64,000 bases of DNA. Source: Amphibalanus amphitrite (taxonomy: Eukaryota; Arthropoda; Thecostraca; Balanomorpha; Balanidae). The stretch covers positions 992,001 through 1,056,000 of the forward strand of contig NW_024881502.1 of assembly GCF_019059575.1 (NCBI RefSeq). Reading direction: 5' to 3'. This document shows, one piece after another, positions 34,701 to 40,150 of this stretch (its first letter is position 1; every line of letters starts with the position of its first letter). Below the pieces are notes generated by a model, which was given only the letters and a program-made list of their open reading frames with translations, ran no database searches and was not told the DNA's origin. The translations under genes and the position numbers were made by a program.

Positions 34701-37428
34701 AGTCGGGCTCGGGTAGTCCACACTGTGCTCGGGGTAGTCGGGTAGTCTACACTGTGATCGGGGTAGTCGGATAGTCTACATACACTGTGGTTGGTGTAGT
34801 CGGGTAGTCTACACTGTGGTCGGGGTAGTCGGGTAGTCTACACTGTGATCGGGGTAGTCGGGTAAATAGTCTACACTGTGGTCGGGGTAGTCGGGTAGTC
34901 TACACTGTGGTCGGGGTAGTCGGGTAGTCTGCGGTGGTCGGGGTAGTCGGGTAGTCCACACTATGGTCGGGGTAGTCGGTTAGTCTACACTGTGGCTACG
35001 GGGCAGTGCTGGAAATAATTTTTTGGATTACGACGCCCGAAATCTCCTAAATTTGCTAGCCTTTGTGATTAAAAACTCATTATTGCATCAAAAATGTACA
35101 GTAATAACATACCAGAGTAACACATTTTCTCAGATGTCACATTTATTGAGCCAAACATCTGCTGCTGTGGTTGAGTTGATATTATTATTTACCAGTAAAA
35201 CGCCTTTTGGGCGAAGAACGAGCGAGCGAGATAGTGAGCCCTGCACGTGCGGAAGGGCAAGAGGGTACTTCCAATGGGCTTGTGCAAAGCACCCTTCTAA
35301 CCGGTCGCTAGCGGTGTGCCAAATTTGAGCGCAATCGGCCCAGCCGTTCCTGAGATCTGGAAGCGGCATTCTGCACGTGCGCACGTGCAAACGGGGTCCA
35401 AACTGACTTTTGCATGGCACCTAACTGGTCCCCAACCGTGTACCAAATTTGAGCGCAATCGGCCCAGCCGTTCTCGAGATTTGGAAGCGCCCCCTGCACG
35501 TGCGCACGTGCAGCAGCACCTGAACCGCAACACATGGGAATGCATTGCCTGGTGGGTGCCTACCTGTATGCCAAGTTTCAGCGAAATCGATCCAGTAATT
35601 ACCGAGTTATTGAAATGGGAACAAATTTGGCACATCTTTTTGTATTTTGCACGTGCAGTGGGGGTCACTCACATAGATCAAGAGTGTCCGACCTTTTGTA
35701 GAAGGGATGCAGCTACCCTACAAAAATTACCGCAAGACAATCGCCCAAGCGGCTGCTGAGATATGAGCCTATCAAAATCATTACTTTTGCAAAACAGCTT
35801 AAACACCCTTGACTTTTCACGCGGCACGTGCCACGACGGTCACTGAGATGTATCAAAAGTAGTCAATTACGGGGTAGAAGGGATGGGGCTACCCAGCAAA
35901 AAAGACCGCAGGCCAGTCGGTTCAGCGGTTGCTGAGATATAAGCCTCTCAAAAGCGTTACAGGCCGGGCCGGGCCGCTCATACTGAGATTTTTCCGTTAT
36001 ATGGGAAAGACTCGCTTCGCTCGCTGCGCTCGCTCGCTCGTAAAAAGCTGGCCGGTTCTCCGGACCGATTTTATTCTCCGGGTCTAGCACCCAAAATGAC
36101 AATTCCAACACTGTTGCTAGCCACTGGGTAGTTTAGTCACGCTGTTCGGTGGGTGCGGGGTAGTTTGATCACATGGTCTGTTGGTTGTGGGGGTAGTTTG
36201 ATCACATGGTCTGTTGGTTGTGGGGTAGTTTGGTCACATGGTCTGTTGGTTGTGGGGGTAGTTTGATCACATGGTCTGTTGGTTGTGGGGGTAGTTTGAT
36301 CACGTGGTCTGTTGGTTGTCAAGGTAGTTTGATCACATGGTCTGTTGGTTGTGGGGTAGTTTGATCACACTGTCGTGACTTGAGCGTGGGCCGTGCGGAT
36401 GATCTGAATTGGTCTGACCGTTGCCGTTTGGAGCTGACCGTTGATCTGTGCAGGCTCTGGATGCTCTAGTCTGTACTGACCTAACCGTCTGTGTCTGGTT
36501 GCTGGCCGGTGTTGGGCTGACTGACCCGTGTGTTGGGCTGACTGACCCGTGTGTTGGGCTGACTGACCCGTGTGTTGGGCTGACTGACCCGTGTGTTGGG
36601 CTGACTGACCCGTGTGTTGGGCTGACTGACCCGTGTGTTGGGCAGTGACTGACCCGTGTGCCACTCGTCGGCAGACTTTTCGTCGCCGGCGGCGTTTTCT
36701 GAGCTGCACATTCCGCGAGTGCTGCGAGACGGGAGCGCGCTGCTGCACGGCGACTCGGCCCAGCTGCGCGACCCAGGTCAGCCGGCCGGCGGTGGCAGTC
36801 GCGCCCCGCGGCACGGGGTGCCCGGGCGGTAGAGGCTGGTAGGGTCGGGCCTGGGGCGGTGACCCTCACCCCAGTCTAATCGAAACGGGAGCCTCCGAGC
36901 TGAGGCGTCAGCACTCAGCGTGCCTCTCTCCGAGATAGTGGGACGCCAAATCCTGGCTAAACGAAATGCGCTGTTTTCCTTTTATTTGCCTTACCAGTGG
37001 CTGTCAGTGGTTGAACTGTCACCATTGTCAGTGGTTGACTGTCACCACTGTCAGTGGTTGAACTGTCACCACTTTCAGTGGCTGAACTGTCACAGTCAGT
37101 GGCTGAGCTCTGCTGTCCTCCCCCACTGATTTGTCCGGCCCACTGAGCTGTCCCCCCCCCCCCCTGAGCTGTTGGCCCCACTGAGCTGCTCCCCCCCCCC
37201 CACTGAGCTGTCCTCCCCCACTGAGCTGTACCCCCCCCCCCACTGAGCTGTCCGCCCCCCCCCCCTCCCACTGGGCTGTCCGCTCCCCCGCTGAGCTGTC
37301 GGGCGGCCGTTGCAGAGCCTCTGGGCGAGCTGGACCTGGAAGGTCTGCAGATGCTCACCAACCCGCACGGCGACCTCATCGACCCGAGCGCCGAGCAGTC
37401 GTTCCGGTTGGAGTCGCTCGGACAGTGA
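5928..37428 (+). CDS. CRTC: CREB-regulated transcription coactivator (CRTC/TORC), 14 coding exons
   Basis: Joined CDS: 5928-6044, 10502-10711, 11068-11219, 11561-11625, 12867-12996, 13772-13946, 22866-22979, 25839-25892, 26185-26601, 27115-27195, 28399-28554, 31970-32096, 36675-36776, 37316-37428. All phases fit and give 670 residues, close to the usual 630-700. CRTCs bind the bZIP of CREB and recruit CBP/p300 and TFIID. SIK/AMPK phosphorylation holds them in the cytoplasm through 14-3-3, and calcineurin releases them to the nucleus. Seen here: the CREB-binding helix (1-39), a [10 protein letters not shown] block in exon 2, the SIK site [11 protein letters not shown] (Ser175), [13 protein letters not shown] (exon 6), a His/Gln-rich region (exon 9), a QFEQFSM helix (exon 11), and the C-terminal activation domain [11 protein letters not shown]...SFRLESLGQ. 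Exon edges were read by eye. Exon 4 has an alternative end, and exons 8 and 10 are the least conserved. Confidence 0.92.
6816..7732. mobile_element. TTAA-flanked piggyBac-like MITE, copy M1 (CRTC intron 1)
   Basis: It starts TTAA-CCCTCGCCCGCACATG and ends with the exact reverse complement CATGTGCGGGCGAGGG followed by TTGA, a one-base-changed TTAA. Inside each end lies a G-run/C-run hairpin (GGGGGGTTGCCACCC and GGGGGGGGCAACTCCCCCC). AGGTCA/TGACCT words are frequent. There is no transposase. TTAA targets and CCC-starting termini are typical of piggyBac. Confidence 0.82.
7766..8349. mobile_element. TTAA-flanked palindromic MITE, copy M2
   Basis: TTAA lies at both ends (7766-7769, 8346-8349). 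Long imperfect inverted arms are visible: TTGCCCCCCTTTAC pairs with GTAAAGGGGGGCAA, and GAAACTTTGCACACATCTTC...ATACCTAG pairs with the AAAGTTTC/CCTAGGTATTCAT side near 8240-8272. Two TGACGTCA sites are present. The right-hand TTAA is shared with the next element. Confidence 0.65.
8346..8905. mobile_element. TTAA MITE, copy M3 (right end unclear)
   Basis: It begins TTAA-CCCTTGCTGGCACGGG with a G-run. Its first 300 bases match, inverted, the element ending at 39077: shared text includes GCGGCCGATCGCGACAAAAC and TTTTACACCTACCCTGAAAA. It contains AGGTCA-type repeats. I could not find a convincing right terminus. Confidence 0.5.
8990..10121. mobile_element. TTAA MITE, copy M4, inverted twin of M6
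   Basis: TTAA-CCTTCGCCGGCCGAGGGG at the left and CTCGGCCGGG-TTAA at the right, with G-run/C-run hairpins inside both ends. About 700 bases (near 9050-9780) are almost identical to the reverse complement of 24290-24960. It carries three TGACGTCA palindromes and many AGGTCA words. Confidence 0.82.
10502..10711 (+). CDS. CRTC: CRTC exon 2
   Basis: Residues 40-109. The acceptor is GCCGTCGCCGCAG and the donor is CAG|GTGAGG, phase 0 to 0. The exon is Pro/Gly-rich and contains [10 protein letters not shown], matching the conserved GGSLPNVNQI block of the family. It ends in a His/Leu-rich [10 protein letters not shown]. Nine near-identical donor copies follow immediately. Confidence 0.85.
10706..10990. 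repeat. Minisatellite of CRTC exon 2 splice donors
   Basis: Nine copies of a 31-33-bp unit containing ACAGGTGAGGGAGACACCGC. GTGAGG occurs at about 10712, 10744, 10777, 10808, 10840, 10873, 10905, 10938 and 10970. The first copy is the real exon 2 donor. Confidence 0.92.
11068..11219 (+). CDS. CRTC: CRTC exon 3
   Basis: Residues 110-159 plus two bases. The acceptor is GCGTCCCCCTCAG and the donor is GG|GTCAGT, phase 0 to 2. The text [17 protein letters not shown] corresponds to the basic GSPHRRPLSVDKHGRQ region before the SIK site of vertebrate CRTCs. Confidence 0.8.
11212..11315. repeat. Short repeat after CRTC exon 3 donor
   Basis: GGGTCAGTG and GCGGGTCAGACGCCGG recur several times between poly-G runs, starting at the exon 3 donor itself. 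Confidence 0.7.
11561..11625 (+). CDS. CRTC: CRTC exon 4: SIK phosphorylation site / 14-3-3 switch
   Basis: [21 protein letters not shown] (residues 161-181) is almost identical to the family's most conserved motif; Ser175 is the equivalent of CRTC2 Ser171. The acceptor is GTGGTCGCCAG. Two ends keep the phase: the donor CAAG|GTCGGC at 11626 (used here), or a longer Pro-rich exon ending at 11757 before GTGTAC. An extra copy of the acceptor and exon start lies 44 bases upstream. Confidence 0.85.
11890..12862. repeat. Minisatellite (about 31 bp) leading into CRTC exon 5 acceptor
   Basis: The unit is close to GCTGACCGGCCGCCCTGTCT plus GTGTGTGAGC, about 30 copies. It contains a (GT)n microsatellite at about 12449-12498. 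The last copy runs straight into the exon 5 acceptor. Long frames on both strands here are repeat translations. Confidence 0.9.
12867..12996 (+). CDS. CRTC: CRTC exon 5
   Basis: Residues 183-224 with split codons at both ends (phase 1 to 2). The acceptor CGCCATCAG sits at the end of a 31-bp minisatellite, and the donor is ACA|GTGAGT. The text [20 protein letters not shown] is Ser/Pro/Gly-rich and only loosely conserved. Phase fit on both sides is the main support. Confidence 0.7.
13005..13125. repeat. GC-rich short tandem repeat after CRTC exon 5
   Basis: CCGAGCCCGACCGGGCCC-type units are repeated about five times in the start of intron 5. Confidence 0.7.
13160..13460. mobile_element. Possible small inverted-repeat element
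   Basis: GTTGGTGGGGCAAAA recurs near 13183, 13374, 13393 and 13414, and GCCGCCCCACCAA occurs inverted near 13428. The flanks GGAGCTTTTCC and GGAAGCTCC are loosely inverted. Possibly a MITE inserted in the intron 5 array. Weak. Confidence 0.3.
13480..13762. repeat. Minisatellite leading into CRTC exon 6 acceptor
   Basis: Units of about 22 bp (GATGCCCTGTCTGACGTGCT and variants), about a dozen copies, ending at the exon 6 acceptor GTGCCTCGGCAG. Confidence 0.85.
13772..13946 (+). CDS. CRTC: CRTC exon 6
   Basis: Residues 226-283. The acceptor is GTGCCTCGGCAG and the donor is [29 protein letters not shown] matches the conserved [20 protein letters not shown] block that follows the SIK region, which fixes gene order and frame. 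Confidence 0.88.
14362..15651 (-). mobile_element. mariner-like DNA transposon, full length but decayed (CRTC intron 6)
   Basis: The ends CGAGGGGGTATCGAAAAGTT and the reverse complement at 15622-15651 form near-perfect 30-bp inverted repeats. Each is bordered by the TA duplication expected of Tc1/mariner (14360-14361, 15652-15653). The length of 1290 bp is typical of mariner. Transposase remnants lie on the minus strand, opposite to CRTC. Confidence 0.88.
14696..15290 (-). pseudogene. mariner transposase pseudogene
   Basis: The longest open piece (14974-14696) contains [40 protein letters not shown] and HRQRPRPF. These are recognisable as the mariner catalytic-core text around the second aspartate, where families have an HDNARPH-like motif. 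Upstream pieces in other frames (15300-15000) look like the N-terminal half. Stops and frameshifts break it, so it is not functional. The CRTC intron reads in the opposite direction. Confidence 0.75.
15658..16597. mobile_element. TTAA MITE, copy M5
   Basis: TTAA-CCCGCGAGTTGCGGGG at the left and CCCCAGCAACTGCCGGG-TTAA at the right are inverted with few mismatches. Hairpins GGGGGCGTTAAACGCCCCC and GGGGGCGTTTAACGCCCCC lie just inside each end. It lies five bases after the mariner target site, and its right TTAA is also the left TTAA of the next element. Confidence 0.82.
17891..18146. repeat. Inverted-repeat element inside N1
   Basis: AGGCCTCTTGCACCAAA at the left and TTTGGTGCAAGAGGCCT at the right are perfectly inverted, with ACCTAGCTAGGTAAA / TTTACCTAGGTAA repeats nearby. 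It looks like a small MITE. Confidence 0.55.
19000..19290. repeat. Long imperfect hairpin of CTTCGT/ACGAAG words
   Basis: GCATTTCTTCGTCTACAAAT...CTTCGTC (about 19072-19100) is matched inverted by GACGAAGATTTGCAGACGAAGAA...TGC (about 19220-19250), and further CTTCGT/ACGAAG pairs extend the arms. No coding content. Confidence 0.6.
19638..20649. mobile_element. TTAA element, AGGGAGATAATGA family (N3)
   Basis: TTAA-AGGGAGATAATGA at the left and TCATTATCTCCCT-TTAA at the right form a clean terminal inverted repeat with TTAA duplications; 1012 bp, AT-rich, no transposase. It includes a GAATTAGAGTTAATTC palindromic patch near 19930-19975. Confidence 0.7.
20650..21589. other. Intronic sequence, no gene seen
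   Basis: Part of CRTC intron 6. It has a GC-rich patch (20800-20930) and AT-rich stretches with poly-T. No motif-bearing frame is found. Confidence 0.35.
21590..21730. repeat. Inverted fragment of the M5 MITE family
   Basis: The reverse complement of this segment matches M5 near 15700-15810, sharing GCGCCAAATTTTGGGTACCTG and the A-run after AAGTTT. Confidence 0.6.
21930..22860. repeat. Minisatellite leading into CRTC exon 7 acceptor
   Basis: Units of about 33-40 bp containing CCACTGTCCGGTGACTGAGA and TATTCTGTCCC, roughly 25 copies, ending at the exon 7 acceptor. Each unit contains a donor-like CCG|GTGACT. Confidence 0.9.
22866..22979 (+). CDS. CRTC: CRTC exon 7
   Basis: Residues 284-321, phase 0 to 0. 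The acceptor is GTGCCCGTTTCGCAG and the donor is CAG|GTCAGA. The text [20 protein letters not shown] and PPPLSPAQ resembles the AGVSPLSLSTEARRQ...LSPLSPITQ region. Minisatellites abut both splice sites. Confidence 0.75.
22971..23170. repeat. Minisatellite of CRTC exon 7 splice donors
   Basis: Ten or so copies of a 20-bp unit CCGCACAGGTCAGACTGGGC (or CTCGGC); the first copy is the real exon 7 donor CACAG|GTCAGA. Confidence 0.92.
23400..23785. repeat. (GTCC/GTCT)n tetranucleotide microsatellite
   Basis: Long runs of GTCC and GTCT with short interruptions. The frames of 170-190 codons on both strands here are artefacts. Confidence 0.9.
23971..25006. mobile_element. TTAA MITE, copy M6 (CRTC intron 7)
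   Basis: TTAA-CCCTCGCCGG at the left and CCGGCGAGGG-TTAA at the right, with G-run/C-run hairpins inside both ends. It is in the opposite orientation to M4 and nearly identical to it over about 700 bases. It carries three TGACGTCA palindromes and many AGGTCA words. Confidence 0.85.
25027..25074. repeat. Perfect 15-bp-stem hairpin
   Basis: AGCCGTGTGGTTCAA and its exact reverse complement TTGAACCACACGGCT are separated by 18 bases, immediately followed by TGACGTCA. Confidence 0.75.
25142..25253. repeat. Palindromic element (112 bp)
   Basis: CCGGGAATTCAATAAATGTC and ACATTTATTGAATCATCCCGG close a stem, and CCTCGGGCCTAACGGCCCTCGGGG forms the loop side. Likely a small foldback element. Confidence 0.65.
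25839..25892 (+). CDS. CRTC: CRTC exon 8 (small)
   Basis: [18 protein letters not shown], 18 residues, phase 0 to 0, between CGCCTCCACAG and the donor AAG|GTAGGC. The text itself is not strongly conserved, so this exon rests on splice sites and phase. It could be skipped without breaking the frame. Confidence 0.55.
26185..26601 (+). CDS. CRTC: CRTC exon 9: His/Gln-rich region with polyglutamine
   Basis: Residues 340-478, phase 0 to 0. The acceptor is CTCTGTGTGCCGCAG and the donor is CCG|GTGAGT. After [20 protein letters not shown] comes a long alternating His/Gln tract, then about 25 uninterrupted CAG codons (roughly 26424-26497), then a mixed Gln/Asp/Pro tail. Gln-rich central regions are usual in CRTCs; this one is unusually long and pure. 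The minus-strand poly-Ala/Leu frames here are shadows. Confidence 0.85.
26424..26497 (+). repeat. (CAG)n coding microsatellite in CRTC exon 9
   Basis: About 25 uninterrupted CAG codons, in frame as glutamine. It is likely length-polymorphic. Confidence 0.9.
26602..26690. repeat. Repeated donor-like units after CRTC exon 9
   Basis: GGTGAGTCCAGCACC, TGGTGAGTCCGGCACC, GGTGGGTCCGGCACC and CGGTGAGTCAG follow the true donor at 26602. Confidence 0.75.
27115..27195 (+). CDS. CRTC: CRTC exon 10
   Basis: 27 residues ending [21 protein letters not shown], phase 0 to 0, with acceptor GGCTGCTCCCGCAG and donor [18 protein letters not shown] resembles the QYRTSAGSP segment of vertebrate CRTC1. Confidence 0.72.
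27196..27300. repeat. GC-rich repeat at start of CRTC intron 10
   Basis: CCCGGCTCC / CCCCCGGCTCC units recur directly after the exon 10 donor. Confidence 0.6.
27700..28345. repeat. Minisatellite in CRTC intron 10
   Basis: Units of about 19-26 bp built on CTCTCCGTGCCGGTACC, about 30 copies, ending about 50 bases before the exon 11 acceptor. Frames of up to 335 codons on both strands are artefacts. Confidence 0.9.
28399..28554 (+). CDS. CRTC: CRTC exon 11
   Basis: Residues 506-557, phase 0 to 0, with acceptor GTGTCCTTCCCCAG and donor [27 protein letters not shown] is followed by [20 protein letters not shown], matching the conserved QGFSPGSSPQ...HQLEQFNM region. Confidence 0.85.
28659..28734. 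repeat. (TA)n microsatellite
   Basis: About 38 perfect TA repeats in intron 11. Confidence 0.95.
28855..31965. repeat. 3.1-kb minisatellite filling CRTC intron 11
   Basis: About 100 copies of a 30-bp unit (TCTGCCACCGCTGCGGTGTG then TCTGTGTGTC, with a CTGTATGTG variant). The final unit merges with the exon 12 acceptor TGTGTCTGTGCCGCAG. Because 30 is a multiple of 3, frames of up to 853 codons stay open; they are not genes. Variant units are interleaved in blocks, pointing to segmental duplication within the array. Confidence 0.95.
31970..32096 (+). CDS. CRTC: CRTC exon 12
   Basis: [20 protein letters not shown] ... TIPEITLSG, phase 0 to 1. The acceptor GTCTGTGCCGCAG closes a 3.1-kb minisatellite, and the donor CCG|GTGGGT opens a 2.9-kb one. 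IPEITLSG lines up with the conserved IPNIILTVTG segment before the C-terminal activation domain. Confidence 0.82.
32100..35000. repeat. 2.9-kb minisatellite filling the start of CRTC intron 12
   Basis: About 100 copies of a 29-bp unit (TAGTCCACACTGTGGTCGGG plus GTAGTCGGG), starting within 15 bases of the exon 12 donor. Occasional insertions (AAATAG) mark sub-families. Confidence 0.95.
35004..36113. mobile_element. Possible CAGTG-terminated element with E-box repeats (CRTC intron 12)
   Basis: The ends CAGTGCTGGAA and TTCCAACACTG are inverted, recalling hAT-type termini, but I see no 8-bp target duplication. The interior has a roughly 122-bp repeated unit (CCAAATTTGAGCGCAATCGG ... TGCACGTGCGCACGTGCA) with at least seven CACGTG E-boxes. 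It interrupts the minisatellite-rich intron. Open frames of 96-147 codons show no known domain. Confidence 0.4.
36145..36375. repeat. 33-bp minisatellite in CRTC intron 12
   Basis: Seven copies of a unit containing TAGTTTGATCACATGGTCTG and TTGGTTGTGGGG. Confidence 0.9.
36505..36660. repeat. 21-bp minisatellite before CRTC exon 13
   Basis: Seven copies of GTTGGGCTGACTGACCCGTG plus T, ending 15 bases before the exon 13 acceptor. Confidence 0.9.
36675..36776 (+). CDS. CRTC: CRTC exon 13
   Basis: [20 protein letters not shown] ... SAQLRDP, phase 1 to 1. The acceptor is GCCACTCGTCGGCAG and the donor is CCAG|GTCAGC. It lies between conserved exons and both phases fit; the text itself is weakly conserved. 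Confidence 0.7.
36995..37310. repeat. Tandem repeats before CRTC exon 14
   Basis: TCAGTGGTTGAACTGTCACC units are followed by CCCACTGAGCTGTCC units with long C-runs, ending at the exon 14 acceptor region. Confidence 0.8.
37316..37428 (+). CDS. CRTC: CRTC exon 14: C-terminal activation domain and stop
   Basis: [20 protein letters not shown] ... [12 protein letters not shown] then TGA at 37426-37428. It matches the acidic family terminus (DELKIDPLTLDGLHMLNDP...TFRMDRL). The acceptor is GGCGGCCGTTGCAG. Confidence 0.9.
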
Positions 37429-37632
37429 CGGCCGCCGTCCAGTGACGGCCGCCGTCCAGTGACGCCGTCTGCCCGGTCCAGGTGACGCTGTCTGCCCGGT
37501 CCAGGTGACGCCGTCTGTCCGGTCCAGGTGACGCCGTCTGCCCGGTCTACTGACGCCGTCTGCCCGGTCCAGGTGACGCCGTCTGCCCGGTCCAGGTGAC
37601 GCCGTCTGCCCGGTCCAGGTGACGGCGTCACC
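37418..37632. repeat. Minisatellite starting at the CRTC stop codon
   Basis: CAGTGACGGCCGCCGTC, which holds the TGA stop, is repeated. It passes into about eight copies of GGTGACGCCGTCTGCCCGGT plus CCA in the presumed 3' UTR. Confidence 0.85.
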
Positions 37633-37779
37633 GGTCGTCGGGGCCTGCCTGCTCTCCGGCGCCGGGGCTGGGGCCGCCTCCAGCGGTGATGTGGTTGTGG
37701 TCTGGTGAATCATGAGCTGGGTTTCCGAGTGAAAGTGAGGGGTTACAGAGTTCAGGAGGCCGCCTGCATTGTCTCTGGC

Positions 37780-37985
37780 TCGGCCGGTCGGGGAGCGTGG
37801 GGAGGCTGTGGGCGGGTCTGGGGAAGGGGAGGCTGTGGGCGAGTCTGGGGGAGGCTGTGGGCGGATCTGGGGGAGGCCGTCGGGCGGGTCTGGGGAAGGC
37901 CGGTCGGGGAGCGTGGGGAGGCTGTGGGCGGGTCTGGGGGAGGCCGTCGGGCGGGTCTGGGGGAGGAGGGAGGCGGGCAGGCGGC
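37780..37985. repeat. GC-rich tandem repeat downstream of CRTC
   Basis: GGGCGGGTCTGGGGGAGGC and GGCTGTGGGC units are repeated about ten times. Frames of 130-340 codons on both strands are repeat artefacts. Confidence 0.7.
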
Positions 37986-38689
37986 GCGGGGCCCCGGGAG
38001 CGGCGCCGGCCGTCGGACCGGGCCGCACTGCGCCGTGCGGCGCCACGGGACCCTCTGGTGCCGTCCGGACCCAGGCGGGGGCTCCCAGGGAGCGGGCGCG
38101 CGGCGGCCCACCACGCCGGGCCATTGGAACGCCGGCCGACAGCGCTCCTTACCGGCCCTGATCCGATCCCGCACAGCGCTGATCCGGGTGGGACGGGATC
38201 CCGGAGGAACAGGAAAGAAGGTCCACATTGCTGTGTACTGTAGTGAGATCTTGTAGATAACCGCAATGAATTACGCAGTAACATTGGTTTCCAGCTGCTG
38301 GGCATGATTTTAAAATATTTTATATTTATGGTTTGCAGGCCGAACCGCAGAATTCGCTCATCGGCATACGCTCATCCACAGTTTACATGGGTTACAGGTT
38401 ACAAGTTGCTTGCGGGTGATTGAATTGGTTCATGCGCCGCTTTTGCTGTTTTAATGGCTTTAGCCTCTGCCTTGAGGTTGTTGTTTCCAGTCATACGCAA
38501 TTGTACAAAGGTTTTATTTTCTCTCCGACTTTCCAATCGCAATTTTTTTTAGCCGTGATTTGACTGCGTTTAAAAAAAGTATATTCGCCTGATATTTGAG
38601 TTTTTTTTTTTTTTTTGCTAGTACCATGCGGGGTTGGAAGGGTGTCACCGAGGCACATAAAAACAATCCTGGAATTTAAATTTTGAGGT

Positions 38690-39077
38690 TAGGTGACTGG
38701 TGAAGTTCGAAATTAAGCATATTCACATTTAGAGCTTTGACGAGCGCGGGGTCGAATACAACTAGCCCGATTTCGCTAGGTGTATGAGCCAGCATTTCAC
38801 ATGTTTTAGCGTTTAAAACCACAAAAAAACTGCAAACGCGCGGATAACGTAAGCCGACATACGCCGAATCGCGATTTCGAGCAAACATGATCTCGAGAAA
38901 TAGGTCACATGTCAAAGGTCATTTGGGTTATGGTCTTGAAATTTTCAGGGTAGGTGTAAAATTGATAAACTCGAGGGTAATGAGAGTTTTGTTGCGATCG
39001 GCCGCTTTTTACGCGACTTATTTGCGAAAAACCGAGGGGCCCGTTCGACCTCCCTCACCCTATAGTGCGAGGGTTAA
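38690..39077. mobile_element. TTAA MITE fragment M9, related to M3
   Basis: The right end GTGCGAGGG-TTAA is at 39077. The preceding 250 bases match M3 in inverted orientation, including TTTTCAGGGTAGGTGTAAAA and GCGATCGGCCGC. The left end was not located. Confidence 0.55.
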
Positions 39078-40150
39078 GAGCTGAGAAAGTGGTTCTTAGA
39101 GCTTGTTATTTTGGTTCTTCGGTGACACATTTGCCAAAAAGCCGTGGACAGGGTTGAAAAGTTATGCCACTTTTTAGCTGAAGCTGGCTGAGGTGATCTC
39201 CCAAAAGCAGCGACCCGAAAGGTTTTCGACGAAACCAAACGAAGTTTTTGCGGACAGGTAAAGCATTTTTTAATAATGTAAGAGAAGCTACATTTTTTTT
39301 AATTTTTTTTTGCGAATAATAAGAGAAGCTACATGCAATTTCTGGATAATCCCATGATAAGCTCCTAAGTGAGCGGTAGTAGTCAGCGTGGGCGAAGCGT
39401 CAACTTTTCCCAGCCTCTCGATCAGTGACGGGCTAACATTACTACATTTGGCAAATGCACAAATTGTAATTTGCTCTTAGATGTGGCTGTCATGTAATGT
39501 GTTTTTAACTAGCATTTATCCCTGTATGGTAGCCAAGCCCTAAGCACTGCATAATGGCTAACAGCTTCATTGGAGCAAGCTTTGTGTCAGGAATGCTTGC
39601 ATAACAGTGATATCACGTATATGAAACTACTATCGATCCTTCTATCCAATGACCCAATGACGCTAAACTAAACATATTGTAGTTATGCTTACGCACTCAA
39701 TACCTTTACCGTGGTCTCCTGCGTCTTTCGGCAAGTCGATTTAACGATATCACCAGTCCAATGTCGATATACATACGAGTCTGGCAAGGACCGCAATCTC
39801 CGTGCCAGCCGCTCTATGGTCGTACCTGCAATCTCCATACATTGCTGTTGGTAGCGCAATGGTATCGTCAGACGTGGTGGGCGGATTTCCCTGAGTAGTC
39901 TGAAAAGGGACATTAATTTTAAGTAGACTAGCGCAATACGATGGAGGGATCTCATGTCACTCGGATAGCGTGGAACACATTGTGATGATAGCTGTGCCAC
40001 TGTGAGCGACTGCTCCACCTGGCGCCGGAATTTTTACGGCTGGCGACGGACGCTCGGGCGGGCTGGGCTCGGCCGCCGCCCAGCCGCTCGCCCGTAGCAC
40101 CCGTCTGGCGACTGCCGAGCGTCCCTGGGCGGCGGCCGGAGTGGCGCACG
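39078..40150. other. Intergenic sequence with one unassigned minus-strand frame
   Basis: A 109-codon frame on the minus strand (40018-39689) follows a GC-rich patch at 40010-40140. It has no motif I recognise, and the rest shows no coding signal. It could be an exon of an unknown gene or chance. Confidence 0.25.

Noticed and set aside
32100-35000. Possible CRISPR-like array
   Set aside because: Units are directly contiguous at 29 bp with no unique spacers, the DNA is eukaryotic, and no cas genes exist.
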